The notes under the pieces were generated by a model. That model ran no database searches. It was not told where the DNA came from and saw only the letters and a program-made list of their open reading frames with translations. Positions 23,592-34,605 of a DNA stretch of 64,000 bases are shown piece by piece. The translations under genes and the position numbers were made by a program. Source of the DNA: Aedes albopictus (Eukaryota; Arthropoda; Insecta; Diptera; Culicidae); NCBI RefSeq assembly GCF_035046485.1, contig NC_085137.1, positions 41,533,155 to 41,597,154 on the forward strand, given 5' to 3'. Every line of letters begins with the position of its first letter. The stretch's first letter is position 1.

Positions 23592-24295
23592 TTTTTGATG
23601 GCCCCGTAACGTGGGTAGATCACCTTAGAATGGTGCGTTGCGGCGTAAGATCTACCACCCCATCAAATTTCGATCTTGTAATGTTTTCATGCCTAAAGTG
23701 GCCGATCAGTGGTGAGCAGACATTCCAGGATCGAGATTTGATGTGCTTTTTTAATGTTTTGTTGCTAATCCACATTTTATTTCAGGAGTAATCAGGTAAA
23801 TGTTTTGCATATTTTATAAATGCTTATTAATCATGATTATGATTGTTTTTCAAACAAATGTGTAACAAAACATAAACAACACACACTGACATCCATCACA
23901 TATACATATCTCATCATATATTGGGAAAGGAAGAGACCCGATTGAAACGATTTGGACAGGAGCTTGGAACTGCCTCCTCCTTGTTGTTAACATTTCGTGG
24001 ATTGAGGGCGGGCTCTTCGACCCCATCTATTGGGAGTATTCTGTCAATCGAGGGCTTGATTTTGCAGTTGTTCGTGAGAACTTTCTTCTGGAAGGAGATT
24101 CTTTTCCCCTGACGCGGGTTTCGCGCAAGTGTCTCTGCTTGCGGGTCCGCACAACCCTTTTTGGCCCTTCATACAGGAGAATGACTGACCACTAACATCA
24201 GCACAATCTTGATCAAATCGCTTTTCAGATTATTCCAGGGCTATAGGCAGCTGCCTTGCTACAATAGATGGTAGAACAATATCATCATCATCATC
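23592..24295 (+). mobile_element. 5'-truncated LINE tail with (ATC)n 3' end
   Basis: Bounded by the 13-bp direct repeat AAAAATCAAATTT (23579-23591 and 24296-24308) and ending in ATCATCATCATCATC. It interrupts the right arm of the surrounding fold-back, which supplies the empty site. The interior is sequence-complex and richer in G+C. It resembles an untranslated 3' region, with no reverse-transcriptase motif visible. The clade is unknown. Confidence 0.6.
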
Positions 24296-24754
24296 AAAAA
24301 TCAAATTTATTTTTATGTAAAAAAAGATTTTTTTTACAGTGTATATTTTCTTAGGAATTCTAACTGTGTTGAAAAATTCATAACAATCGAACAATCCGTT
24401 TTTACTGTAGAGTATTTAGAATATTTTTGAACCACTTTTGCATACACCCTTTTAAAATCTTAGTCGTGACTGAATATGAAGATTTGATATCGAAAAATGG
24501 TGATATAGATGAAATTGAAAAACTGAGCAAAGTTTCAGATAATTTTGAAATGGTCGCTCAGGATCGACTGACATGACTCCGTGGAATTCCTCTGTAACGA
24601 TAAACTGTTGAGTTTCAGATAGTTTAATTGAAAAAACTTCGTTTTGCGTGACGGCACCAATAATGAATTCCATATAAAATTTGGTGAGCTCGTTTCATAC
24701 TATTTTACGCTTATTTCATTTTAACGTTAAAACTGTAGTGTTTTCTATGTTTAT

Positions 24755-25149
24755 TGATTATCTTATTCGAAAGATTATTAAATTTTCTATCAAATTGCAT
24801 CTTTGAATCGATTGGTTTAGTTAAATAACTAAGTTTCTATAGCAAATAGCTCAAAAGTAGTGTGTTTTAATTTGTTTTTGTAGATTGCGCAATAATGTGA
24901 AATTCTTTCTTAGGCAAAGTCCTGTTTTACTCTACAATTCGTTCTTGGACATCAAACTTTTATCTCTTATCGTTTTCTTGCAATTTCGATTAAAGTTATA
25001 GCCAGTTAAGACAATAAGAGTCAAAACATGGAAAGTTCAATAACTACGTAACGGTTGAGATTTGACCATATGCGTAGAACAATTTTTTTCACCATTTATG
25101 GCCCTCTTTCACCCTTTAAAAAGTGTACACTCACGAACCTAACACCCTG
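24755..25149 (+). mobile_element. palindrome family A, partial copy
   Basis: Matches parts of family A, starting near TTATTCGAAAGATTATTAAA and ending CACCCTG with TA at 25150-25151. Most of the left arm and inner blocks are lost. It directly abuts the complete copy starting at 25158, separated only by TA-rich bases. Confidence 0.7.
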
Positions 25150-25157
25150 TATATATA

Positions 25158-26116
25158 CAGGGTGTTAGGTTCCTGAGTGCAAACTTTTTAAAGGGTGTTA
25201 GAGGACCATAAATGGGGAAAAAATTGTTCTACGCATATGGTCAAATCTTAACCGTTACGTAGTTATTGAACTTCCCATGTTTTTGACTCTTATTGCCTTA
25301 ACTGGCTATATCTTGAAAATGGTCAAACTTATCGAAGTTTTTTTACCCTTATTCGAAAGATTATTGAATTTTCTATCAAATGGCATCTTTGAATCGATTG
25401 GTCTAGCTGCATAACTAAGTTTTCAAGAGCAAAATAGCTAAAAATTGTGTATTTTTATTGGTTTTTGTCAATTATCTTTGAAACATGCGTAATAAATTAA
25501 AATTCTTTCTTTGGCAAAGTTGTGGCCCCTGTTCCACTCTACAATTCGTTTTTTGACATCAAACTTTTATCTCTTATCGTTTTGTTGCAATTTCGATTTT
25601 AACATCGCATTTCAGATCATAAATTTGCAACTGTCATGAAAAGCACTTTTTTGTGCATTGTGCCGCACAGTTGAATCAAAATTGCAAGAATACGATAAGA
25701 GCTAGAAGTTTGGTGTCAAAGAACGAATTGTAGAGTGTAAAAGCGGCCACAATTTTGCCAAAGTAAGAATTTTAATTTATTACGCATGTTTCAAAGATAA
25801 TTAACAAAAACCAATAAAAATACACAATTTTTAGCTATTTTGCTCTAGAAAACTTAGTTATTCAACTAAACCAATCGATTCAAAGATGCCATTTGATAGA
25901 AAATTCAATAATCTTTCGAATAAGGGTAAAAAAAACTTCGATAAGTTTGACCATTTTTAAGTTACAGCCAGTTAAGGCAATAAGAGTCAAAAACATGGGA
26001 AGTTCAATAACTTCGTAACGGTTGAGATTTGACCATATGCGTAGAACAATTTTTTTCACCATTAATGGTCCTCTATCGCCCTTTAAAAAGTTTGCACTCA
26101 GGAACCTAACACCCTG
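25158..26116. mobile_element. palindrome family A, copy 2 (959 bp)
   Basis: CAGGGTGTTAGGTTCCTGAG ... CACCCTG with TA on both sides (25156-25157, 26117-26118). Same mirrored architecture and almost the same length as copies 1 and 3. Confidence 0.8.
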
Positions 26117-26213
26117 TATATGAACAAAAACTAAATTGAAAAAAAATCAAGGTCGCCTTATTTTCCGGAAAACTCCAGTGGAAAATAATCATTTTCCACA
26201 GACACCACCTACT

Positions 26214-27018
26214 TTAAAAAATCATAACTCAAGAACGAAGCATCGTAGACACATTTTTTTGTGAAATCATAAGCAAATTTTCTCAGCTATTAAAAAAACA
26301 CAAAATGAAAATTGTTTTCTACAAAACTTTCCACTGTTGAGGAAAATCTGTTGGAAATGTCGGAAAAACTATTTTCGAAATCCGGAAAATTCCCAAAACA
26401 ATATTTTTGAAAGAAAATTTGATAAGCTTTATTTTGTTAAAGTTTCAAGATGTGGTTTTTCTCCGTTCCTGAGTTATGACCAATTTTGTAGACAATTGTC
26501 CAGATGTGCTATATGAGTCATTTTGTTTGAAAAATCATAACTTAAGAAAAAACCATCGTAGACACATTTTTTTTGTGAAATCGTAAGCAAATTTTCTCTG
26601 CAGTTCAAATAAAAATTCTTAATGAAAATTGTTTTCCACAAAATTTCCACTGTTGAGGAAAATCGGTTGGAAAAATCGGAAAAACTATTTTCGAAATTTT
26701 GGCGCAGTAACGGAGAAAACCACATCTTGAAAATTTTACAGAGTATAGCTTATGTAATTCCCTTCCAAAATTATTCTTATTTCAGAATTTTTCCGGACTT
26801 CCTAAATAGTTTTCCTACTTTTCCAACCGATTTTCCTCAACAGTAAAAACAGTTTTAATTTTTTATTCATTTTTAATTGCTGAGTAAAGTTGCTTCCGAT
26901 TTCACAAAAAAAAAAACATTGTGTCTACGATGCTTCGTTCTTTAATTATGATTTTTTAAAGAAAACGGCTCATATAGCACATCTGGACAATTTCCACAAA
27001 ATTGGTCATAACTCAGGA
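26214..27018. mobile_element. palindromic repeat (AACGAAGCATCGTAGA family), composite copy
   Basis: AATCATAACTCAAGAACGAA at 26220, a second direct version at about 26527 (with AAAACCATCGTAGACAC), and the inverted version at about 26915-26960. So two direct arms and one inverted arm are nested. Related to 13690-14180. Its right end is cut by the LINE tail at 27022. Confidence 0.5.
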
Positions 27019-27021
27019 ACA

Positions 27022-27285
27022 GAGAGGTTATTCGGTCTGATGTGGATACAAACGATTGCAATCATCACTTCTTTCCCCTTCCCCGCATTGATCTGCAATT
27101 TGACGTGGCAGGCGCCTTTGTCACCTAAAAATAGAAGATCACCAACCCTCACACGCTGAAGATGCCTGCTGGTCCCCGGCAGATATCTCATTGGTTCCTT
27201 GTGTCAGTGTAGCTGGTCTGGCGATACTAGAGTAGCATCTACGGGCGGTCAATCAAGCTCAAGCTCAAGCTCATTGACCAGTTTT
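27022..27285 (+). mobile_element. LINE 3' end with (TCAAGC)n tail, copy 1
   Basis: Runs from about AGAGAGGTTATTCGG to GGGCGGTCAATCAAGCTC and ends in three TCAAGC units. The same sequence is found in reverse at 33055-33785. A short simple-repeat tail at one end and loss of the other end are typical of non-LTR retrotransposons. No coding domain remains. Confidence 0.55.
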
Positions 27286-27439
27286 ACACATGCTCTAGTA
27301 TAAATTTTGTGACTTGTTTCGGCTATGTTTTTAGAGGAATTTTTTTTTTTTGAAATTGAATTGAAATTTCAGGCATTTCATTCAAAACGATATGACGATA
27401 TGACTTAAAAAATTACAAAATGCTTACTCCTTAGCTGAA

Positions 27440-27935
27440 ATGGAATTGACAGGCTGACAGGCGAAACACAAATTCGCCATTCATGTGGTTTTCCTCTTCC
27501 ACTTCTCACAGTCCTGTGTGCTTTAGGAACCAAAAGGTTCCTAGCGGCGGCTGCTAGCCAGCCACCACCGCACACCGTATTGACTGCTAATATCTTCTAT
27601 ATGTACACCGGAATCTCGACCCAGCTGGTCTGTCCGGGCGCGGGGGCTAACAAATTGACTAACTAATTTGACCAGAAATGCGGATTCCGCAACATGGCTT
27701 GTTCTCCATCGCATCGTGTCGCACCGTGACCGAGATGGGAAAACTAATTGCGGCACTTACGGCATTAGTTGAGATTATCCATTAGCCTGTCAATTATGCA
27801 AATTAGAGGAGGAATGCCGCCTTCGCTGCTGTATACTGCGTGTCTGTGTGTACCCGATAAATGTAATCCAATTAGGATTACATTGCAGTGCGGTGTAATT
27901 TTTTTTTCTGTGACCGATGAATCGAGTAATTGATT
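27440..27935. promoter_or_regulatory. candidate cis-regulatory block rich in homeodomain/POU sites
   Basis: Complex, repeat-free sequence. Between 27735 and 27900 it has clustered AACTAATTG, GCATTAG, GATTA and CATTAG words and an exact octamer ATGCAAAT at about 27797. A perfect mirrored pair TGTAATCC-AATT-AGGATTACA lies near 27860-27884 (bicoid/Otx-class TAATCC sites). Motif clusters also arise by chance in AT-rich DNA, so this is a hypothesis. Confidence 0.3.
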
Positions 27936-28929
27936 TTTCATTCGGAGTAAACTGCAGCTGCATACAGTAAGCTAAATTCTAAATACAATAAAGAAAACAG
28001 TACTTCATATTCTGTGTCTGTTTCGCCTTTTTTGAACATTAAAAAAATGTACTTACTACAAACACCTTTTAAGTTTGATTTCCAATTATTTTATTTCTTG
28101 TAACAGTTTCGTAAATGCCTGTCTGCCTATGCGTGAACTATGTGTAGCCGAACTTTTTTTTCTTTTCATCTCATCTAACCACGTTTTCCAGGAAAACTCT
28201 ATTGATTACCGGTAGCTGCATTCATAAGCTAAAATCATCGATAAATGGTTTATTCTTTTATAAACAATTGTTGAACAAAGCATAACCTGATTTACCCACT
28301 CAAAGCAACTTCAAGCCCTAAAGCGGTGCATAAATTTCCGGAAGATGAGTGGCTGTTACAACACACAGCAACGAGCAGAAGAATACGCCATTCATCCTCT
28401 TGTCACCTGTTCTTTCCTGGTTCGCCTTTATCATGTAGCACCAGCCAGCAGCAGCACCAGAGAAAATGGTTTTATTCAACAAAACCCACTCATTCGTCAC
28501 TTATCATAAAAGAAGTGGTAAGCACACTAACCGGAGGACGACACCATCATCAGCTGAAAAAGATAATGGCTTGCAACGAGAAGATCCCTCGAAATCCACC
28601 GTTCACCCCTGAAAGTATGCTACAGCAGCCAGCCGAAGTTGCAACATCGGCTACAGCAACAACAGCAACTTGTGTAGCAATAGAACAAACCACTTGACTT
28701 TTCTCCTGCCTGCACTCGACTTTCGCACGCCCTAGTTGTGTGACGTTGCCCCCTTCCAACGGCACGGAGAGAATAGGTACCTTATAATGGCGCGAGAGGC
28801 CGGCTAGGTGAACTTTTTCCTTTCCGGCCTGTGCCGCGTATGGCTCCGATTTCGGACACAGAGAACGGACATTCAAGTCCAATCGAGATAGAGCGTCCCT
28901 TAAAATGTTGAGATAAAGTTGTGGAAAAA
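27936..28929. other. complex sequence, no gene established
   Basis: Contains a 123-codon plus frame (28326-28697) and a 128-codon minus frame (28550-28936) over each other. The plus frame is rich in His, Ser, Gln and Thr from CAG/ACA-type triplets and has no domain. CAG-rich patches lie at about 28445-28465 and 28620-28670. It may be single-copy host DNA near a gene. Confidence 0.3.
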
Positions 28930-29008
28930 ATATCATGAGGTTCTGGTGGGATTCGAAAACACAACTTCGTGTCGTCAGTACGGTGCTCTAACCAACTATG
29001 CCATTGAA
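28930..29008 (-). mobile_element. tRNA-derived SINE head
   Basis: On minus: GGCATAGTTGGTTAGAGCAC is a good A-box region, and TTTTCGAATCCCACC is a B-box, separated by tRNA-like spacing. ACCAGAACCTCATGATATT follows, shared with 8736-8850. The T-stem is mismatched and the acceptor ends do not pair, so it is a relic and not a tRNA gene. Confidence 0.5.
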
Positions 29009-29142
29009 CAAGTTACAATTCGGTGGTAAAGAAATTCAATCAGAAATCAATGTCAGCACAACAAAGTTATATGTTATTTCCCCACTAATGTATCTCTCAA
29101 TTTAGCTAAGAATCAGCTTTATTGAGTCAAAACTCAGCTTAA

Positions 29143-29477
29143 GGCGAAACTGGATCCATTTCCTCACTTTTTGGTTTTTGATTTTTTATTAAATAACGAA
29201 GCAAAATTTTAAAAATCGGTTTTCGTTCACATGTGGAGTATGGATCAAGGTATCTCGGGATTTTTTTCGTGGTGGAAAATGTTTTTCGTTTTTGCGAATA
29301 AAATTTCACAAAAAAATGGTTTCTGCAAAAATGGAAAACTTTTTCCACCACAAAAAAAATCAGAAGATACCTTGATCCATGCTCTACATGTGCACGAAAA
29401 CCGATTTTGAAAATATTGCTTCGTTATTTAATAAAAAATCAAAACCAAAAAAATGAGGAAATGCGTCCAGTTTCGCC
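29143..29477. mobile_element. TTAA-flanked fold-back MITE (GGCGAAACTGGA ends)
   Basis: TTAA at 29139-29142 and 29478-29481. The ends GGCGAAACTGGATCCATTTC and its inverse are followed by long mirrored arms (AATAACGAAGCAA, GATACCTTGATCCAT). The start TTAAGGCGAA resembles TTAAGGTGAA at 43725, 44348 and 47630. Confidence 0.75.
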
Positions 29478-29481
29478 TTAA

Positions 29482-30299
29482 GGAAAAATCACTATAACAA
29501 AAATCCGAGTAAAATTGTAAGATAGAAAAAATTTGGAAGTAAGTAAAAACTACACTAGATCTTCTGGCTGTGTATACCAAAACGGTAACCAGTGGACTTG
29601 GACCAACAAGTCCGGATTAACAAATTTGTGAATTAACATAAATTTTCAAAATATTCCAGTGTTTAAAATTTTGGGACTTAGATGGCGTGGGCAATAGGGT
29701 GCGGCTTATTTTTCGAGAGTTGTTGGAAACTAGGATTCGTGTTATCTTTCAAATTCAAATTACATTTAAATAGAACCTTCAAGTTTGAGTCAAACATACT
29801 GACTTTAGAGCTGGCGCAGGCGTTTTTTTTTTTTTGTTTATATTTATGTGTATTTTAACTTATAGCTAATTCTACACTTCTCTGGCGCAGGCGTTTACAA
29901 GTTGAACTTTTGAGTAATGAAACGATGTTTTCATTTTATTATGATGATACTTTGCCAATTTCCATTTTTTTTTTGCATTTTTGACAACTTGTGGAACATC
30001 AACTTTTTCTAAATCACGTTAAAAATAAAGCTTTTTTAATTTTCCCAATTTTTTCTCACTTTTTTTAAACAATTTAGTCCGCGGTAAATTTTCAACTGTT
30101 TGTTTTTTGTTGTCTAAAAATGTTGTGATCAAACTGTTCTTCTAAGTATCCATTTTCATAATGCTTTTCACAGAATGTTCATTCAAATTCAGTTTTTCTA
30201 TTCCCGGAATATTTTCCAGATAATAGCAAATTCATACAAAGTTTGATCCCATGTAGAAAATTTCAAGACTCTAAGAAATATGTTTACTCTAAATATCAT
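29482..30299. other. AT-rich spacer with one tiny retroposed insert
   Basis: No ORF or large repeat. The direct repeat CTGGCGCAGGCGTTT (29811-29825 and 29882-29896) brackets 56 bp that start with a T-run, that is, an A-tail when read on minus. Confidence 0.5.
29826..29881 (-). mobile_element. 56-bp retroposed fragment with 15-bp target duplication
   Basis: Flanked by perfect CTGGCGCAGGCGTTT on both sides. Read on minus it ends in a run of ten or more A. It looks like a very short, heavily 5'-truncated retrotransposition product of unknown source. Confidence 0.55.
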
Positions 30300-32930
30300 T
30301 TCTAACGAGATCCCAAGAAGGAGATCCCTGCTGAAATTCCTGAAGCAATTCTACGATAAGTCCTAAAACAATCGTTTGAGGAAACCCTCGAGGCATTCCC
30401 GGGGGAATTTCTGAAGGAGTCTCTTGACAATTTTTTGGGAGAATCCCTGAGGGAATTTCTACAGGAACACCCCGGAAAAACTTCTATAGGAATCTCTGGA
30501 GGAGTTCCTGAAAAAAACAATGGATAACTTCTTGGAAAGTTTTTTTTGGAGAAAAAAACGAATCACAGGATATGTTCCTGAAAGAATCGCTTCAGGGGGT
30601 ATTCTTGATGGAATTCATGGATGGATGCCTGAACAAATCCGTGGCTGAACTCCTATAAGATTTTTTTGTGATAATTGTGAAAGAATTCTTGGATGACTTG
30701 GATGAATTGTCTGGCTCCTGTATGAATCCCTCTAATATCATCTTACAGAATTTCAATACAAATCGGTGGAGGAATTTCTCTAAAAATCCTTGAAGTAATT
30801 CAAAAAAGTCTTCTGGTAATCCTGGAGAAAATTTTGGGTGAGTTCCTGAAAAAAATGATGGAAGTATTTCTAAAATTTCTGAAGGAACTCCTAAATAATT
30901 TTTTGAAAATATAGCGAGAGGAATTTCTGAAGGAATCTCTAAAGAAATTCCCGGAGAAATCCCTGGAGAGATTTCTCAAATCATGAAGAAATCTCTGGAA
31001 GAATTCCTTGACAAACTTCTGGAATAATCCTTGCAGGAGTTTCTGGAGGAATTCCTAGTACAATCCTTTGATATGTTTTTAGCGAAATTCTTGGGGAAAT
31101 TTCTACAGGAATACCTGGAGAATCCCTGGAGGAACACCCGAAGGATTTTCTGGAAATTTACCTGCAGGAGTTCCTGGAGGAATCCCTGGAAAAATTCCTG
31201 GGTGTCTTCCAGCTAGAGCACTCGCTGGAAGAAATCTTGTAGAATACCTTGATGAATTCCTGCGGGAAATCCTGGAAAATCTTCCTGAGGAATTCATGGA
31301 GAAACTCTTGGAGGAATTTCTGAAAGAATTCCTGAAGGAATCCCTAGAGGCATTCTGGAAAATATCTAGGTAGAACTTCTGGACAAATTCCTGGTGGAAT
31401 CCCTCAAGGAATTCCTGGAGGAGTTCCTAGAGGAATCACTGGAGGAATTACTGGAGAAATTCCTGAAGAAATTTCTGGGGTAGTTCTTGATGGAATTCTT
31501 GGAGAAAATCCTGGAGGAGTCCCTGGATAAATTAATGGATGAAATCCTGGAGAAATGCCTGAAAGAATTCCAGGTGAAATCCATGGGGGAATTCCTAGAG
31601 GAGAAATTCCTGGAAGAATCCCTGAAAAAAACCTGGATCAATTTCTGGAGAAATTTCTGGAGGAATTGCTGAAGAAATTCCTGGGGTAGTTCCTGGAGGA
31701 ATTCTTGGAGCAATTCCTGAAGTCTCTGGATAAATTCCTGGCGGAATCCTTAAGGAATTCCTGGAGGAGACCCTCAAGGAATTCCTCAAGAAATTCTTGG
31801 AAGAATGCCTATAGATATTCCTAAAGAAATCTCTAGAAGAACTCCTGGAGGAATCTGTAGAGAAATTCCTGGAGGATTCTCTGAAGGAATTCCCGGAGGA
31901 ATCCCTGGAGGAATTTCTGAAGGAATCCCAGGAATCCCCCTTGCCTGGAGGAATCCCAGGAAGTATTCCTGAAGAAATCCCAGGAGGGTTTCTTGGAGAA
32001 GTCTTGGAGGAATTCTAAGAAGTGTTTGTAGAGGAACTTCCTATCCCAAGAGGAGTTTCTTAGAGAATCCTTAAACAATTTCTGGAGAAAGTCTGGGATT
32101 AATTCCTAGAGGAGCTCTTTATAGAATACCAGGAAAAATTCCTGAAGAAACTCCAAGAAGAGTTCCTGGAGGGATGTTTAAAATAATCCCTGGTGCTTCT
32201 TCTGAAAGAATAACAGAAGGAATTCCCGAATGAATCCCTGTTGGAATTCTTGGAGGAATTCCTTAAGAAACCCCATGAGGATTCCCGGAAGCAATCCCAT
32301 GAGGAATTCAGGAGCTGCAAAAATTTCTGTAGGAATCCCTGAAAAAAAACCTGAAGGAATCCATGTCTGCAGTAATTTCTAGAGGAATTATTGAAGGAAT
32401 TCTTGGATGGACACCTAAAATGTTTAAGCAATTCTTGGAATTATTTTTTCAATAATCTCTGGTGAAGTTTTCTGAAAGTGTTGCTGGAAAAAAATCATGC
32501 TGACATTCTTTAAATAATTCCAGATGTAATTATTGGAGCAATCTCTAGCGGAATTCTTGGAGAAATATCCCTGTAGAAATCTCTGAAGGAATATCTGTGA
32601 GGTCCTCTGGAGAAATTCCCAAAGGAATCCACGAAAAAGCACTGGAACAATCTCTAGAAAACCCTCTGAAGATATTCCAGTACACATTCACTAAGGAATG
32701 TCTGGTGAATTCTTGAAGTATTCTCAGGATGAACCCTTGGTGGAATCACTGAAGAAAACTATGAGAAAAATCCTGGAGGAATTCTGAAGAATTCCTGAAG
32801 CATTTCTTCGAACAATCACTATCAGAACCCCGCAAGACGTCCATGGAGGAATTCACGAAGAAGAAATTCCTGGAGAAGTCCCTGGAGATGTTCCTGAAGA
32901 ACATCTCCTCAACCCTGAAACTCTGAACTA
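30300..32930 (+). repeat. degenerate 12-bp minisatellite (GGAATTCCTGGA type), 2.6 kb
   Basis: Tandem units of GGAATCCCTGGA / GGAATTTCTGAA with many 12-bp and some 15-bp spacings, diverged throughout. In frame the 12-bp unit translates as EFLE/ESLE on plus and SRNS/SRDS on minus, which explains the many open frames of 60-115 codons. The same repeat occurs at 16130-16885 (reverse), 52780-52970 and 54760-57120. Confidence 0.8.
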
Positions 32931-33054
32931 TTAGTAATCTTAAGTTGTCAAAAGAAAAAAAAAATTACAGCCAGGGGGAGAGGGGGATTGGGGTCACGGC
33001 TTAAAACAATTTCAAGTAGAGCAGCACTTGAAATAACCTTTTACTTTGTTTGAA

Positions 33055-33785
33055 CTTGAGAGCTTGAGCTTGAGCTTGATTGACCGCCCGTGGATGCTAC
33101 TCCAGTATCGCCAGACCAGCTACACTCATACAAGGAACCAATGAGATATCTACCGGGGATTAGCAGGCATCTTTAGTGTGTAAGCATTGATGATCTTCTA
33201 TTTTAGGCGACAGTGGCGCCTGCCACGTCAGGTTGCAAGTCAATGTGAGGAAGGGGAAGGAAGTGATGATTGCAATCATGGATGGGAACACTCACTTAGA
33301 AGGAGTTACACTCACTTGCAGTTTTCTCAACTTAGAAGCGTGCAATCAAGAAACGATGTATGGACGACTTTTACCTTGTGATTTCGTCTAAAACTTTGCC
33401 GAATAGAGTAGGGGTCGCACACGCATACCGAAGTCATGAGGGAGCTGCGAAGCCAACTCTCCACAAGGTGAATGTAAATTACACTCACCTCGTGGAGAGT
33501 CGCTTTCACATCTCTGTCACGACCTTGGGATTCGTGTGCGACCCCTACTCTATTCGGCAAAGCTTTAGGTTTAGACGAAATCACAAGGCAAAAGTCGCCC
33601 ATACATCGTTTCTTGATTGCACACTTCTGAGCTGAGAAAATAGCAATGTAACTCGTTGCAAGTGAGTGTTCCCATCCCTGATTGCAATCATATGTATCCA
33701 CATCAAACCGAAAATACCTCTGCGGCTGCACAAATTCATGCGGATGTCGAAGTGTTGGTAGGATATGGTTGGCAGAGGGGCTCGC
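33055..33785 (-). mobile_element. LINE 3' end with (AGCTTG)n tail, copy 2, split by a MITE
   Basis: Starts with TTGAGAGCTTGAGCTTGAGC, the reverse of the tail at 27255-27275. It then matches 27022-27285 in reverse through GCGCCTGCCACGTCAGGTTG, stops at 33278, and resumes at 33691 with TATGTATCCACATCAAACCG. The right end beyond 33730 extends past copy 1. Confidence 0.55.
33279..33678. mobile_element. fold-back MITE inside the LINE tail (GGATGGGAACACTCAC ends)
   Basis: The inverted ends TGGATGGGAACACTCAC and GTGAGTGTTCCCATCCC enclose mirrored arms (CCGAATAGAGTAGGGGTCGC and its inverse). TGATTGCAATCA is present on both sides (33267-33278, 33679-33690). Copy 1 of the LINE has TGATTGCAATCG once at the matching point, giving the empty site. 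A duplication of 11-12 bp is unusual. The target is itself palindromic, so the exact length is uncertain. Confidence 0.7.
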
Positions 33786-33917
33786 AAATGAGCTCAAATT
33801 TTGGGAGAAGGCATGAAATCTGAATACAAATCGAATAAGCGGTGTGGAGCAAAAACGATTTTTTGAACCACGCTAGTGGATACCAGGCGTAAAGTGATAG
33901 AATAGTGTTTTATTATA

Positions 33918-34244
33918 GACGAGTGCACCGATGAACATTGAGTTCACTGAGCCTGAAAATTTTTGACAGCACAGCGGGGTCGACTCTCAACAACTTCTAC
34001 TCAGAGATGCATCACCAAAATGCGCTGATAATATTTTTCTTTGATTTCTTACATGAATTTACATTTAAAGTGATGCATATGCATATAGTTAATGCACTAG
34101 CCCATATTTTTGCAACTTCATCGCGAAAACTAGATGCAATAAATTAAACAAATTTTCAGCTGGGTAGAAAATGTTGAGAGTCGACCCCGCTGTGGTGTCA
34201 AAATTCGCGGCCCGAGTGAACTTTCAGCGGGCGGTGCACTCGTC
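33918..34244. mobile_element. TA-flanked fold-back MITE (GACGAGTGCACC ends)
   Basis: TA at 33916-33917 and 34245-34246. The ends GACGAGTGCACCG and CGGTGCACTCGTC are inverted copies, with further mirrored blocks GCGGGGTCGACTCTCAACA and its inverse. 327 bp, no coding capacity. Confidence 0.75.
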
Positions 34245-34509
34245 TATTGCGGCGCCGTTAGCATGATTGCATAACTCGTAGGCGTTATCTGATAGATACT
34301 GTGCAGTGAAAGTTAGAAGGAAGGGAAACGGATTTTTTTTTCAACCCGTTTCTGTTTCTAGTGATGGCTATGCTGCCGTTATAAGCATAGTTGTCCCATG
34401 TTACTTTTTGACGATTTTGACTTTTTTGCCCCAGGCGCTCTATTTATACTTATATTTTCATATAACATCAAAAAATAACATACTTTGTTCGAAGACTCAA
34501 TGAAAAGCA

Positions 34510-34605
34510 TGTCAAGTCAAATTGTCCCACTGTTGAATTTCTACGCATGTCTGTCCCACAACTGAAATTCTACGCATAACAGTCCCACTATAAAATTTCT
34601 ACGTA
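34510..34605 (+). repeat. subterminal motif cluster, left side
   Basis: Three tandem versions of GTCCCAC followed by about 8 bases and AATTCTACGCAT, spaced about 30 bp. Two related motifs lie near the opposite end (43065-43135), one in each orientation. The same words occur in the terminal repeats (TTGTCCCATG, CTACGCATAG), as expected for transposase-binding sites. Confidence 0.6.

Larger units (their letters stand above)
20335..24550. mobile_element. large fold-back element with at least three insertions
   Basis: The left arm (20335-20780) is mirrored by 23348-23591 plus 24309-24550. Shared blocks include CGATATCAAATTTTTATTT, GAAAATATACACTGTGAAAA-like sequence, TTGTGACAAAAACCCAAATA and TGATGCTGATTTTATTGT. 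The right arm is split by a LINE tail (23592-24295), and a pogo-type element (22010-23345) abuts its inner end. The stretch 20783-22007 is the non-mirrored centre. Confidence 0.65.

Noticed and set aside
24239..24300. (ATC)n tract as a simple microsatellite only.
   Set aside because: The exact AAAAATCAAATTT duplication and the empty-site evidence from the palindrome arm make it the tail of an insertion.
28326..28936. Overlapping 123- and 128-codon frames as a gene.
   Set aside because: Composition follows CAG/ACA-type triplets, no domain is recognised, and frames on both strands are equally long. Insufficient support without transcript evidence.
31366..32687. Several 60-115 codon minus-strand frames rich in Ser, Arg and Asn.
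   Set aside because: They result from the 12-bp repeat read in frame (SRNS/SRDS units). No start context or homology.
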